Shown piece by piece: positions 11,547 to 22,604 of a DNA stretch of 64,000 nt; position 1 is the first letter of the stretch; each line of letters begins with the position of its first letter. The DNA is from Geosiphon pyriformis. Its lineage: Eukaryota > Glomeromycota > Glomeromycetes > Archaeosporales > Geosiphonaceae. The notes under the pieces were generated by a model. That model searched no databases and was not told where the DNA came from. It saw only the letters and a program-made list of their open reading frames with translations. A program made the translations under genes and the position numbers. The stretch is from assembly GCA_016748015.1 (NCBI GenBank), contig JAAOMT010000029.1:422896-486895 (forward strand), given 5' to 3'.

Positions 11547-11607
11547 TATTATTTATAAAAATTAGGAATTATAATAATAAGTAAAATAACCAATCAGAAA
11601 TAGGCAT
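11547..11607 (+). repeat. Decayed solo LTR (Gy1-like), left end
   Basis: It begins TATTATTTATAAAA, an AT-converted form of the Gy1 LTR start TGTTACTCATAGAA, and includes ACCAATCAGA. It is cut by Gy1-a at 11608 and continues at 21887-22604. Confidence 0.7.
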
Positions 11608-11857
11608 TGTTACTCATAGAATATAAAAAATATAGTATTATTAGTTAGTAGATATTAGTCAATCAGATGTAAACACAGTAAATGTGGAATTCCAAGATTT
11701 CTCTCAGAGAAATTGCAAGATTCCAGGAATTTCAGGATTCTTCAACAAGGAATCACAGAATTCCAGAATTCCAGGATTCCTCTTATCAGGAATCGCAGGA
11801 TTCCAGAAATTCCAGAATTTCTGTCACAAGGAATTGAGGAATTGAGGAATCTCAAAT

Positions 11858-11869
11858 ATGTATATATAG
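11858..11869 (+). promoter_or_regulatory. Gy1 LTR TATA box
   Basis: ATGTATATATAG lies after the GGAATTCC array. It is retained in all four Gy1 LTRs (near 21210, 27262 and 46710), which fits a core promoter placing transcription start near 11890. It is inferred from position and sequence only. Confidence 0.5.
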
Positions 11870-12024
11870 TAGTAGCATTAGAAGCAGAAAAGACAGAATT
11901 GACACCAAAAATCCTTAGCTTAGTTACTACAATCCTCAAATAAATAATTATTCACTATATCAAATTCATTCTTTACTATCAACACTTTATGTTGATAGTA
12001 ACTAATACTTAACTATACTAGAAC

Positions 12025-12047
12025 AATAGCTCTTGATCATGGCTATT
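12025..12047 (+). promoter_or_regulatory. Conserved hairpin with palindromic loop in Gy1 LTR
   Basis: The stem AATAGC pairs with GCTATT, and the loop contains the self-complementary hexamer TGATCA. It lies downstream of the predicted start of transcription, so it would be in the RNA. Similar hairpins occur in the other Gy1 LTRs and in Gy2 LTRs (see findings). A dimerisation role is a guess by analogy with retroviral kissing loops. Confidence 0.4.
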
Positions 12048-12536
12048 GACGGGATACTAACTTGCAAATTGTCTTGGCTTATTTCTTATTTTCTCTTTTA
12101 TCTTTTTTTATTTTCTTTGTTGTTTACTAACTTGATTAAAGGATTTACTCTTGGAGAACTTACGGAGGAATAAAACTTATTTAAAAATACTTATTCTTGG
12201 AAGACTTACAGAGGAATAAACTTGCTTGAAACAATACTTACTCTTGGAGGACTTATGGAGGAACTAACATCAGAAAACCATACTGGTATACACTTATGGA
12301 GGATATCATACCAGAAGAATCATCAACCATCAAACTGAGCAAGCAATCGGCAAAACTATGGTGCCAAGAAACTACTGATAAACTGTTACCATTGAATCTC
12401 TATCCATTATACAAAGAACTCAATTGGAAAACCTTCAGATAAAATACCTTCAGATTATTATCGTCACCAATTGTCTTGAGCACCAAGTTATGGGTTTGTT
12501 ATTTACTTGACATTCCAAAGAATCACCTGTAATATT

Positions 12537-12553
12537 TGGTGCTCCCTGTGAGG
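12537..12553 (+). other. Gy1-a primer-binding site
   Basis: TGGTGCTCCCTGTGAGG begins two bases after the LTR. Its complement, CCTCACAGGGAGCACCA, has the shape of a tRNA 3' end (T-stem strand, acceptor strand, CCA). The same 17-mer is the Gy2 site at 39763-39779. The tRNA identity was not determined. Confidence 0.75.
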
Positions 12554-12593
12554 TATAATTCTACAGAGAACCAGCACCAACACAAATCCAAAC

Positions 12594-14640
12594 ATGGCAG
12601 AATCAGAAATTATAGAAGCCAACCACTTAGGATTTGCAAAAGTCTTGTTTCAACAATACAGCCAACTATTAGGATTAAACAATAATCACTACCCTGCCAA
12701 ATCAGTCTTTAACTATTACGTTAATAATAAAATCACAGACTGTTTAGGAGGAACAGTTAATATTAAGTCAGCAAGAGAAAATTTCTATATAGAATTATTT
12801 TAACACACTAGCTTACCAAGAAATCACAGTTTTGCCCCAATCATCAGGGAAATTAATCAAACCATTGAAAGATACATGCAACAACAATTTCTCATTACCT
12901 ATGCAGACAAAGATAAAGAAAGAATACAAACACTAGCAGCAACACCAAAAGAAATACAGTTACCTAGTTGGAAGAAACACAGAGTAGAATCACCAACCAT
13001 TCCATCATATCACTATACACTTGGAAGCGCCATCAACATTTCATCAGCAGATGTATTCACCTCAAACGCAACATCAACATTTGGAAGATTTCAGTTCTAA
13101 AGTAAACAATGGAAAGAAGACTTACTAGGACCATACAGAGTGTATTTTGAAGGATTTAAATCACAATCTCCAATGCCATCAAGAATTTGATCACCAATAC
13201 CCCAACAAGATTTTGGAGCTGCTACTCCATGGGAATTATCAGAGGAAGAAGAGGAAGGAAGTGAGGATCAAAGATTCATCTACCAAAACCCAATCTCAGA
13301 AAACCCGGAATTCAAAACCCCAAATTTTCAAATCCTAATAAACCCAAATTTAGAAAATCCAGAAAACACAACTCCAAATATTCAAATACTACAAAACCCC
13401 AAACAAATTAATCAGAATAACTTACCTCCGAATATTGTCATTGATTAACCACCAATTGATCTAATAGCCAAACCTATACACCAACCCATCCAACAGCCGC
13501 ATCAACCAAATCAACCACTCCTTCAGCAACCTGCTCAACAGCCACTTCAACCACCACCACAACAACTTCAACAACCTGTGCAGCAACAAATGGTATGCAC
13601 CTATAGCCAAACTTGAAAAATTTACTGGCAACAAAGATGATACACAAACATGGATAAATGATGTTATCAAAGCAATCGTCGCCAATAATTGGGACAATGC
13701 CAGAGCCCTTCAAGCGATCTTCTATTTTCTCCAAGATACTACGAATGCATGGTATCAGAGTTTAGTTGCCCCACCACAAACATTTCAACAGTTCAAAACT
13801 GAGTTTCTGAGATATTTTAGCAATAATAATAGCATCAACAGATTAGCCAACACCTTCAACACTATTAAACAAGAAGACACTGAAGCAGTCACCACTTACT
13901 TGGGATGCTTCTATAAAAATTTGCATCAGATTCAGGCCATTGAAGCTAACTACTTCACAGCACCACAAATTTTAAATCAGTTTATTAGAGAATTGCACAG
14001 CAGCATTTTTCAATGGGTATGTCCAATACACCCAGCCAACCTACCAACTGCAGTCACACACACTAAAGATTTTGAAGCTACAGAACTCGAGGCTAACCAT
14101 GTCCAAACCATTAACCTAGTGATGAATGGATCATCTGAATTGGACTCCAAATTGAAACAATTCAGTGATTCAATTAATCAGAAATTGGAAGGATACTTAG
14201 CTGACAATCATGCAATTTATCAACTACCTCAATGACACAGCAATCCAAGAAACTACAATCATTCCCAAAATTAAGCACATCTCTCAACATTGGCCAATCA
14301 GCAGTGGCAGCCAGAGATGCATGTCTGTTACAACTGTGGTAAACAAGGGCACATCAGAGCAAACTGCAATGCTTATAACCATTCGCGATTGGGAAATCAA
14401 TATAGAAACTCTGATCATTAATTTTAAACTCTGAGATATTAACAAAATCAGGAACAATATCAACCCGCTTACCTGTCAGTAATGCAGCCAATGTATCAAA
14501 TACCTACACTAGTATATCAAACTCTGATTTATCAATCACAGCTGCAAATAATATATCAACTGCAGCCACAAATTATCTATCAACCCCAACCAATTCAAAC
14601 ACCACCCCAGAACCCAGCTTAAATGACATCAGGCAACCCT
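12594..14640 (+). pseudogene. gag: Gy1-a gag
   Basis: It starts at ATG 12594 (Met-Ala-Glu-Ser-Glu). Segments in order are an N-terminal domain (about 160 residues), a Pro/Gln-rich linker (13400-13600), a capsid-like retrotransposon Gag domain (AWYQSL, FLRYFSNNNS, LNQFIRELH) and a CCHC knuckle CYNCGKQGHIRANC at about 14326-14367, followed by a Gln/Pro/Tyr-rich tail. Stops at 12801-12803, 13098-13100 and 14233-14235, and a small deletion near 13595, break it. The last two stops also occur in Gy1-b. The product would assemble the particle and bind the RNA. Confidence 0.85.
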
Positions 14641-15300
14641 CAATCCAAAGTCACTCAAAATTAAAGATTGGTGATGGTTGTTCATTAACCAGTCTCCAGT
14701 TTATTAAACCCACAATTAGGATCATGTCCACGGAATTTGGATACCGGTCATGCCCAAAACCCAAATTCCCAACACTATTTAAGTCTCCTGGTTACCCTAG
14801 AAGACACCACATCCAACAAACTGGAACCCAATCAGCAATTACTTACCAACACAATTCCACCAGCAACCATTTTCAATGACAAATCTCTAGCAGTTATCTT
14901 TTCTTTTGAACTCAAAGAAACCACACTAGTACCATTATTTAATGGAGCCGCCTCGAAGAAAAACTCATCACAGCAATGTACATGGATGCCAGAGTTGATG
15001 GTCATCTCATCAAACTCATCCTAGATAGTGGATCAGTTGGCAGCATTATTACAAGACAGCTCATGGATCAATTAGATCACCGAGTTGATTGAGCTGCCAG
15101 TGCCAGAGTCATCACAGCCGATGGAGCAACCAAAACTCTAATCGGCAAAATTGACCATTTCCCTTTTGAAGTTAATGGCATTGTGACTCCCATTAAAGTT
15201 TTAGTAATAGAAGCCACTCAATACCAAGCTCTCGTTGGTAATGACTGGCTATCCAAAGTCAACATGATGTTAAACTGAAACACCCAGGAACTCTAGTTAA
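14641..15300 (+). pseudogene. pol: Gy1-a retropepsin
   Basis: The active-site box LILDSGSVGSIIT is intact (Asp-Ser-Gly at 15024-15032). The conserved ITADGATKT flap region and a DHFPFEVNGI strand follow. The frame slips near 14955 in an A-rich run relative to Gy1-b, which reads through the same stretch. Stops near 15090 and 15277 interrupt the rest. The role would be maturation of the Gag-Pol precursor. Confidence 0.8.
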
Positions 15301-16522
15301 CATATCAAGGCCAACACATACATGTACCAGCCACGTGTGGCCACTTCAAGACTCCTCTAAGAGAGAAACTATTGATTGAACTGGAGGAGGCAAAAGAGAA
15401 ACCTATTTGGGAAGCTTACCAAGTCTCCTGGGCTGATGCTGACCACAATAAACTACCACCCATACTATCATGGGACGACAAAAAAAAAAGAAAAAAGAAG
15501 AAAAACTTACCTGGGGAACAAATTAGGGATCTTGAAATGATGACAACCAAAGTAAACCAACCACAGAATGGACTTGGGAAGAGAAAAAAAAAGGGAAGGA
15601 ACAAAAAGAAGAGCCAACACAATCTATTACCTCTACATATATCTCATATTCTACACAACTTCAGGCCATCTACCGTTGACCTAAACTTGAATGCATCACT
15701 TGCAGTAAGAAATTGTCGACAATGGGTGCATGTTGTGACAACAACAAAAACTGGCAGACAGCAACACGATACTATTGTTGTCTATGTGTTATTGAATGCA
15801 ATGGCCGACCACTAAAAATAGGAAAATGAGACAATACACCATACCTAGCATGCGGAGAAACATTTCTGGATAAAGGAATATGAAATGACATTCCAGGACA
15901 AGAAGGAACGTGCAATGAAACATGCCAGTACACAATCCTAATAAATGATTGGGTACAAAAAGGGACCTCAATCCATGACGCATAGAAACAAGCCTTAAGA
16001 CGTTTGAAAGGCTACCCATATAATGAACATAAGATCTGGAAAATGGCATATGCAATGACAAAAGGAGCTACAGCCAGTAAGTTGCGGGAAATCAAAACCA
16101 ATCCATTATCTCTCCCAGAGCCAGAATATGTTGCAATGTTTGACATTTTTGGCAATGTTAAGGACAATTCCGAGGAATTTCATGAACACTACTAATGACT
16201 AGCACCCACAAGAAAAGAACAAAAAGAGTGGTTAACACAGCTAAACACTCAATTATGTGATCACTGTTTGATCTCATGTGACTTTCAATATTGTAATAAG
16301 TGTGATCTCATTTACAATCCACCAATTTGCATGATCTACACGATTCCAGAGGAAGAAGAACCAATCAGCAGCTGTGCATCAGAATCAGGATCACTGTTTG
16401 ATCCTGATTTAAACTCTGACAATGATAACGACGAAAACACTGGTTCCAGCTCCATTCAATATGACAACAACAACAATACTGATTCCAACTCAGATTCAAA
16501 CTCTGATACAAAATACGAATAA
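15301..16522 (+). pseudogene. pol: Gy1-a basic linker, Cys-rich domain and acidic linker
   Basis: After a Lys-rich stretch (15475-15620) the frame shared with RT carries a Cys-rich block from about 15683: CITC, then a CC pair, then YYCCLCVIEC, then further spaced Cys including CNETCQ. A second set, CDHCLISCDFQYCNKC, follows near 16257-16312. An acidic Ser/Asn/Asp tract (16340-16515) then leads into the dUTPase. The Cys spacing suggests one or two zinc-binding folds that I cannot assign to a named family. The same order occurs in Gy1-b and Gy2. Several stops interrupt it. Confidence 0.65.
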
Positions 16523-17056
16523 TATATCGCAATCCCTGACCTCACCAGGGAATTGGAACTAAAATGGTTCAGCAATAATGATAAGAGTATCATGCCTGAA
16601 CATGTGCATAATATTGATGCTGGATTTGATCTGAGATATCCAGGAAAAAAGGCCATCAAATTGGAACCACATTCACACACCTGCATTGATCTGAAAGTAG
16701 CACTAGAAATTCCAGCAACAACAATGGTTCAATTAGCATCTAGGAGTAGTTTAGCAAAAAGAGAGATTAATATAAGAGGAGGAATAATTGACGTGGAATA
16801 TGTAGGAAATATCATTGCTATGTTACAAAATGACTCAAAAAAAGCCTATATAATAGAACCCAACAAAAAGATAGCACAGGCAATATTCTTGCTTCTGGTT
16901 AGAGTAGCTCAGTTAATATCAGTGGGAAAAAAAAAGGAATTAGGAATAACAGCGAAAGGAATACAGGGATTTGGATTAACAGGTAGAATAGATTTGCCAA
17001 TTAATATGACAGAAGAAGAAATTGTTGGCCAAGGAGAAATTATCTCAACTAGTTAA
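16523..17056 (+). pseudogene. Gy1-a dUTPase domain
   Basis: Five trimeric-dUTPase motifs are visible: NIDAGFDL, SRSSLAKREI, GGIIDVEYVGNI, KIAQAIF and GIQGFGLTGR. Trimeric dUTPases hydrolyse dUTP to dUMP and limit uracil incorporation into cDNA. The domain lies between the protease/Cys region and RT in the same frame as RT. It is bounded by stops TAA 16520-16522 and TAA 17054-17056, where Gy1-b has Gln codons, so it was originally continuous with RT. Motif 5 has Leu in place of the usual Ser. Confidence 0.85.
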
Positions 17057-18365
17057 GCAATTTCCATTCCACTATATGACCAGTACATGATAACAATAGA
17101 GAGGGAGGTAAAAGACCAAGCACAAATTTTTGAAGCAGAAGCAAGTCTTTGTGAATCAGAAGAAGTTGGACTTATCAATCTTTACATACCAGCCAAGAAC
17201 TATAACCACATCAAAATTCCTATTTACAACAACACCAGAAATGTTGTCAATATACTGGAAAGAACCATCATCAGATATTTGACTACAGAAATAGAGGATC
17301 AACCATTAAGCACCATTCTAGACTTTCCACAACTTTGTGGATATGTCAATATCACATCACAAATAATATACGGATAAAGTGAATGTTATTTGCTCCAACC
17401 AGAACAGTTGGAACAAATGAACATGAGAAACTTAGATCCACTCTAACATATGCAACTTAAGATGTTGCTCAACAATTTCAATAACATCTTTGCCAATGAA
17501 AACGAGTTTGGCTGAACTGACATTATCCAGCATCAGATCAAGACTGAAAATACAATGCCAATTAAACAAAGAGCATACAGAGTACCACCAGCCAGCCATG
17601 AGATTATCCGTCAAAAGATAAACCAAATGCTTGACAATAGGTTAATTCAGCCATCAATGAGCCCATGGTCATTACCAGTGGTACTTGTCTGGAAAAAAAA
17701 TGGGAAAATTTGCTTTTGTGTAGATTATAGAAAACTCAATAGAATAACTCATGAAGATAGTTACCTCACTCCACAGATCCAAAAATTATTTGACACTTTT
17801 GGTGGAAACAAATGGTTTTCAACATTAGATCTAGACAGTGGTTACTGGCAAGTAGCCATGGATCCAGCCGACAAAGAGAAAATGGCATTCACCACAAGGG
17901 AAGGGAATTTTGAATTTGAAGTAATGCCATTCAGTTTAACCAATGCCCCAGCAACTTTTCAATGGCTAATGGAAATCGTTTATACTGGCTTATTGTGAAA
18001 ATCAGTAGTTGTATACTTGGACAACACCAATGTATTCTCAAAAACATTTGATGATTATCTCTATCATCTTTAACAAGTGTTCGAAAAATTAAGAAGAGCA
18101 GGACTAAAGTTAAATGCAACAAAGTGCTTCTTTGGCAAGACAAAACTAAAATTCTTGGGACACATAGTCAGCAAAGATGGCATCAAAACAGATCCAGAGA
18201 AAATAGAGATAGTAAAGAACTTTCCAGTGCCAACTGATATGACAGAACTGAAATCATTCTTGGGATTCACCAGCTACTATTGATATTTTATCAAGAACTT
18301 TTCCAAAATAGCACAGCCACTCAACCAACTGCAAACCAAGAATACAAAATATGAATAGACAGAAA
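17057..18365 (+). pseudogene. pol: Gy1-a post-dUTPase domain and reverse transcriptase
   Basis: A beta-rich stretch (NLYIPAKNYNHIKIPIYNN) is followed by RT blocks: KQRAYRVPPASHEI, CFCVDYRKLNRIT, FSTLDLDSGYWQVAM, VMPFSLTNAPATFQ, then the catalytic box as VVYLDNTNVFSKT (YLDD changed to YLDN). Stops occur at 17375-17377, 17996-17998, 18071-18073 and 18281-18283. The second and fourth of these are also in Gy1-b. The enzyme would copy the element RNA. Confidence 0.85.
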
Positions 18366-18835
18366 GTCAACAAGAAGCTTTTAATATTCTGAAAAGAAAG
18401 CTCATTCAAGCTCCAGTACTAATCTATCCAGATCACAGCAAACCATTCATTATCACCACTAATGCATCCGGCCAAGCATTGGAAGCAATATTATCTCAGA
18501 GAAGACCAGACGATAGAGAACATTCAGTAGTATATGCTAGCAGAGGTTTAACACCAGCCAAAAAGAACTATAGAACACCAGAGCAAGAACACTTAGCAAT
18601 ATACTGAGCAGTCATGAAATAGAAAGAATACTTGAGCCAGAAGTTTGAAGTATACACAAATCACAAAGGACTAACATTACTTCAAAAACAAGAATTTGGA
18701 GATGGAAGACAGTTAAGATGGAAAATGGCACTCACACCATATAATTATACTATACATTATAAAAAGGGAAAAGACAACAAAAATACTGACGGTTTGTCAT
18801 GAATGAGACAAATTTAAGAACATTTCAACCCAAAA
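18366..18835 (+). pseudogene. pol: Gy1-a RNase H
   Basis: The recognisable order is ILKRKLIQAPVLIYPD, FIITTNASGQALEAILSQ (the usual T-D-A-S has become T-N-A-S, so the first catalytic Asp is lost), VVYASRGLTPAKKNY, then EVYTNHKGLTLL and WKMALTPYNYTIHYKKG. Stops in IY*AVMK*KEY are shared with Gy1-b at the same codons, each replacing a Trp. Confidence 0.8.
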
Positions 18836-20215
18836 ATATAACAAAACCAGAACAATACCAACGAAAAATATAACAAAAGATGAACATACAAAAATATCAA
18901 CAACTGCAATATTATATAAACACTCAACAGTTCAAGGAGAATTTATCTCAAACAGAACAAAAAAGTATTAAACAACAATCAAAATATTTTATTACTCACC
19001 AAAATATACTTTATCAGAAAAATAGAAGAGATCTAGAGCAACCAACCAGAGTAATTACAGAGCCAGAAAAAAAGACAATATTATTTAACATGCACTCAAA
19101 TCCAACAGCAGAACACTTTCACAAAGAAGCAACCATAGAAAGAACCAGAAAAAGATACTATTGGCCATCAATGTATCCAGACATCATCCAATATGTTCAA
19201 AATTGTGATGCTTGTCAGCGAAAAAGAGATATGAAACCCAGTAAACTATTAAGACCAATCAAAGTAAGACAACCATTTGATTGTATTGGAATTAATTTAG
19301 TCAGACTATTAACAATTACCAGTGGAGGAAACAGGTACATAGCAGTAATCATAGACTATCTTACTAAATGATCAGAGATAAAAGCAATTCAAAGAGCAGA
19401 TGCAGAATTCATTGCCAAATTTGTTCATTAAGATTTAATTTGTCAACATGGATGTCCAAAGAAATTATTATCAGACCAAGGAACTCATTTTGTGAACAGA
19501 ACATTAACAGAATTGAGCCAAAAATTCGGAATTAAGAGACCACTATCATCACCATACTATCCACAAACCAACGGATTAGTCGAAAGATTCAACAAAACAT
19601 TGTATAAAACAATAGCTAAACTCAGCCAAGAAAATCAGAATGATTGGAATTTGTTGATACCATCAGTACTATTTGCTTATCAGACAATAAAGCAAGATAT
19701 TACACAAGCAACACTATTTGAATTAGTATATGATAAAACAGTAACACTACCAGTAAAAATAGAAGTCAGCACATACCCAACCGAACCAATAACAGAAGAG
19801 AATTTCAAAAACACATTGTTGAAAAAAACATATGACTTAATAGAAACATTAGAAAACAAATGACAAAGAGCAGCTGATAACATATAAAAGTCACAAAAGA
19901 AACAAAAAGAAAGACATGATAACCAACTACCAGATAAACCAGTTGAATTCAGGATTGGAGACAAAGTACTACTACATCGTACCAAAGCGGAAAAAAACAA
20001 TAGAGTGGAAAATTTGACCCCAAATGGAATGGATTATTTCACATATAAAAATTCTAGGAAATAGAGCTTACAAATTAAAATTGAATAACAAAATCTTAAC
20101 CAAAGCAGCACATAAAGATTAACTGAAACCATACCACCATATAGCATTATTATCCACCAGTAATATTCCACAATTAGGAGTACAGAGAATACTAGTCTAA
20201 CCAGATGAGATTCCA
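18836..20215 (+). pseudogene. pol: Gy1-a integrase
   Basis: The HHCC zinc finger (AEHFHKEATI...CDACQRKR) is present. In the core the first catalytic Asp is Asn (CIGINLVRLL); the second Asp (LLSDQGTHF, about 19470) and the Glu (TNGLVERFNKTL, about 19580) remain. The C-terminal part has the DKPVEFRIGDKVLL segment and a damaged GPY/F-like module. Stops at 19369-19371 and 19429-19431, and a frame slip near 19995, break it. The second stop is shared with Gy1-b. Confidence 0.85.
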
Positions 20216-20259
20216 CGAGATTTGGAACCAATCATTATCATTGACAATAACATGTCCAA

Positions 20260-20945
20260 TTGATCGACAAAAAAATATATAAGAACATGATTGACGTGAC
20301 AGAAGAAATCAGAAAAATGGAAATTACGGACAATATCTATTCACTAGTCCAACAAATTTTTCAATTAATCCAACACCAGGAAATGGAAATTACAATCAAT
20401 CAACAAACCATTCGTTACAAAAATATAACAAAAATACCACAAAATAAAGCACAGAAAAGACTTGAAAATGTTGTTGACAAGATCATGACCAAGATAAAAT
20501 TGGCCATAAAAAAACAGCAAATAGTTAGATTACACCCAGAACTTACCAGAGAAACTTGGACTTGGTAAACACAACAATTTCTGAAAAATTATTGTTATTT
20601 TTACTTGGGACAACACGTGAATATCCAAAACTTATATATAGATAAAACAAAGCAATTATTCGACACAACAATACTACAACAACTAGAACATTTTGTGGGG
20701 AAAAACAACTTATCCACACAAGCTCAAGCTATATATCAAATACACACAGCATTTTAGGATTGACCAGGAATCCTACTCAACAAAGCAATGGATACAGTTA
20801 CCAGTAATCAATTGGGAAAAATTACCAATGCTCAATTTAAAGAATTACAGACTCAAATAACACAAGTAATTCTCGAAAACAAAATTCAGAAAATACTTCA
20901 AGAGAGAGAATTAGAAGAATTAGATTTTGACAGAGCTCAATATTA
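20260..20945 (+). pseudogene. Gy1-a third ORF (ORF3), function unknown
   Basis: This is about 225 codons downstream of integrase in its own frame. Features are IYSLVQQIFQLIQ, EMEITINQQTIRYK, a basic helical segment (ENVVDKIMTKIKLAIK), then a Gln-rich helical C-terminus ending DFDRAQY just before the polypurine tract. Three or four stops look like former Trp or Gln. Size and layout match the Gy3 third ORF at 8687-9343. No known domain was recognised. No signal peptide or membrane segment is seen, so it does not look like an envelope gene. Confidence 0.55.
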
Positions 20946-20959
20946 AAAAGAGAGAATAA
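20942..20959 (+). other. Gy1-a polypurine tract
   Basis: ATTAAAAAGAGAGAATAA lies immediately before the 3' LTR. The equivalent in Gy1-b is AAAAGGAGAGAATAA at 46441-46455. Confidence 0.65.
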
Positions 20960-21886
20960 TGTTACTCATAGAATATAGGAAATATAGTATTATTAGTTAG
21001 TAGATATTAGCCAATTAGATGTAGACGTAGTAAATGTGGAATTTCAAGATATCTCTCAGAGGAATTGCAGAATTCCAGAAATTTTAGGATTCTCTGACAA
21101 AAAATTGCAGGATTCTAGAATTCCAGGATTTTTCTCATCAGGAATCACAGAATTCCAGAAATTCCAGAATTCCTGTTGCAAGAAATTGAGGAATTGAGGA
21201 ATCTCAAATATGTATATATAGTAGTAGTATTAAAAGCAGAAAAGACAGAATCAACACCAAGAATCCTTAGCTTAGTTACTACAATCCTCAAATAAATAAT
21301 TATTCACTATATTAAATTCATTCTTTACTATCAACACTTTATGTTGATAGTAACTGATATTTAACCATACTGAAACAATAGCTCTTGATCACAGCTATTG
21401 ACGGGATACTAACTTGCAAATTGCCTTGGCTTATTTTTTATTTTCTCTTTTATCTTTTTTTATTTTCTTTGTTGTTTACTAACTTGATTAAAGGATTTAC
21501 TCTTGAAGGACTTACGGAGGAATAAAACTTATTTAAAAATACTTACTCTTAGAGGACTTACAGAGAAATAAACTTGCTTGAAACAATACTTACTTTTGGA
21601 GGATTTATGGAGGAACTAATGTCAAGAAATCACATTGGTATACACTTACGGAGGATATTGTACCAGAAGAATCATCAATTATCAAGCTGAGCAAGCAATT
21701 GGCGAAACTATGGTGCCAGGAAACTACTGATAAACTGTTACCATTGAATCTCTGTCTATTATACAAAGAATTCAATTGGAAAACCTTCAGATAAAATACT
21801 TTCAGATTATCATCGTCACCAATTGCCTTAAGCACCAAGTTACGGGTTTGTTATTCACTCAACACCCCAAAGAATCACCTGTAACA
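20960..21886 (+). repeat. Gy1-a 3' LTR
   Basis: The LTR is 927 bp, the same length as the 5' LTR, with intact TGTTACTC start and CACCTGTAACA end. It is followed directly by GCAT, the target duplication. Confidence 0.95.
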
Positions 21887-22604
21887 GCATAATAAAATAG
21901 AAAATTCCAGAATTTTTTTCAGAGAATTGCAGAATTCCAAAGAATTTCATATAACATAAATTATATATATATATAGCAAAAGTATTAAAAGCAGAAAAAA
22001 TAATTCCAGGAGAATTCAATAGAGTTCAAATTAATTTAGAACAATATTTCTTTTTTCAAAAGATAGTTTTTTATAACTTGAAATAGAATTATTCTTATAT
22101 TAATAAAATTATCTATTATTATTAAATCTATGTTATTATTACTTGATTAAAGAAATATTAATTTATTTTACTCTATTAACATTTTATGTTAATAAAATCC
22201 AATACTTAACTATACTGGACCAATAGTCTTTGATTATAGCTATTAACAGAATATTAATTTTTTATTTTTTTTCTTATTTTTTTTTAATTTCTTGTATTTT
22301 TTTTTGTTTTGTTTTTTTGTTGTTTACTAATTGATTAAAAAAATTAAGCACTAAATATTTAACATTAAGAATAATTTGGTAAAAGATCTAAGAACAAGAA
22401 TAGCTTATTAAAAAGACAACTGTTAGAATAAACTGGTTACTATACTGAAAAAAAAAATTCACAAAAGAAATTATTAATTGAATCTCTGTTCATTATACAA
22501 AAGACTTAATCAAAATCTTCAAAAATTACCAACATTACCAGCTATTGAGCACTACGTTATGGATTTGTTATTTGCTTTAACACCCCAAATAATTACTTAT
22601 AACA
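21887..22604 (+). repeat. Decayed solo LTR (Gy1-like), right part
   Basis: This continues 11547-11607 after the Gy1-a insertion. It shows the AATTCCAGAATT repeats, a TATATATATATAG box (about 21969), the hairpin region (AATAGTCTTTGATTATAGCTATT, about 22222) and an end TTACTTATAACA corresponding to CACCTGTAACA. The next four bases (ATAT, 22605-22608) and GCAT at 11543-11546 fit a decayed copy pair of GCAC, the bases found here in Gy3. Confidence 0.7.

Larger units (their letters stand above)
11608..12534 (+). repeat. Gy1-a 5' LTR
   Basis: It starts TGTTACTCATAG and ends CACCTGTAATA (CA changed to TA). From about 11690 to 11850 it carries an array of GGAATTCC-type units just before a TATA box (ATGTATATATAG, about 11858). 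At 12025-12047 a hairpin AATAGC/GCTATT has the palindrome TGATCA in its loop. Confidence 0.95.
11604..21890 (+). mobile_element. Gy1-a: full-length Ty3/Gypsy retrotransposon with dUTPase, GCAT target duplication
   Basis: Two 927-bp LTRs (11608-12534 and 20960-21886) flank gag, protease, Cys-rich domain, dUTPase, RT, RNase H, integrase and a third ORF. GCAT precedes (11604-11607) and follows (21887-21890) the element: a clean 4-bp target duplication. The target was a decayed Gy1-like solo LTR. Many stops, the RT box YLDN and the integrase first Asp changed to Asn show that it is dead. It shares numerous stop codons with Gy1-b (27013-47383) although the two sit at unrelated sites. Confidence 0.95.

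Noticed and set aside
11713-11943. ORFs with RIPEIPEFL-like repeats (also 27118-27348 and minus-strand shadows)
   Set aside because: They are translations of the GGAATTCC array in the Gy1 LTR, open in several frames and on both strands because of the repeat, not genes.
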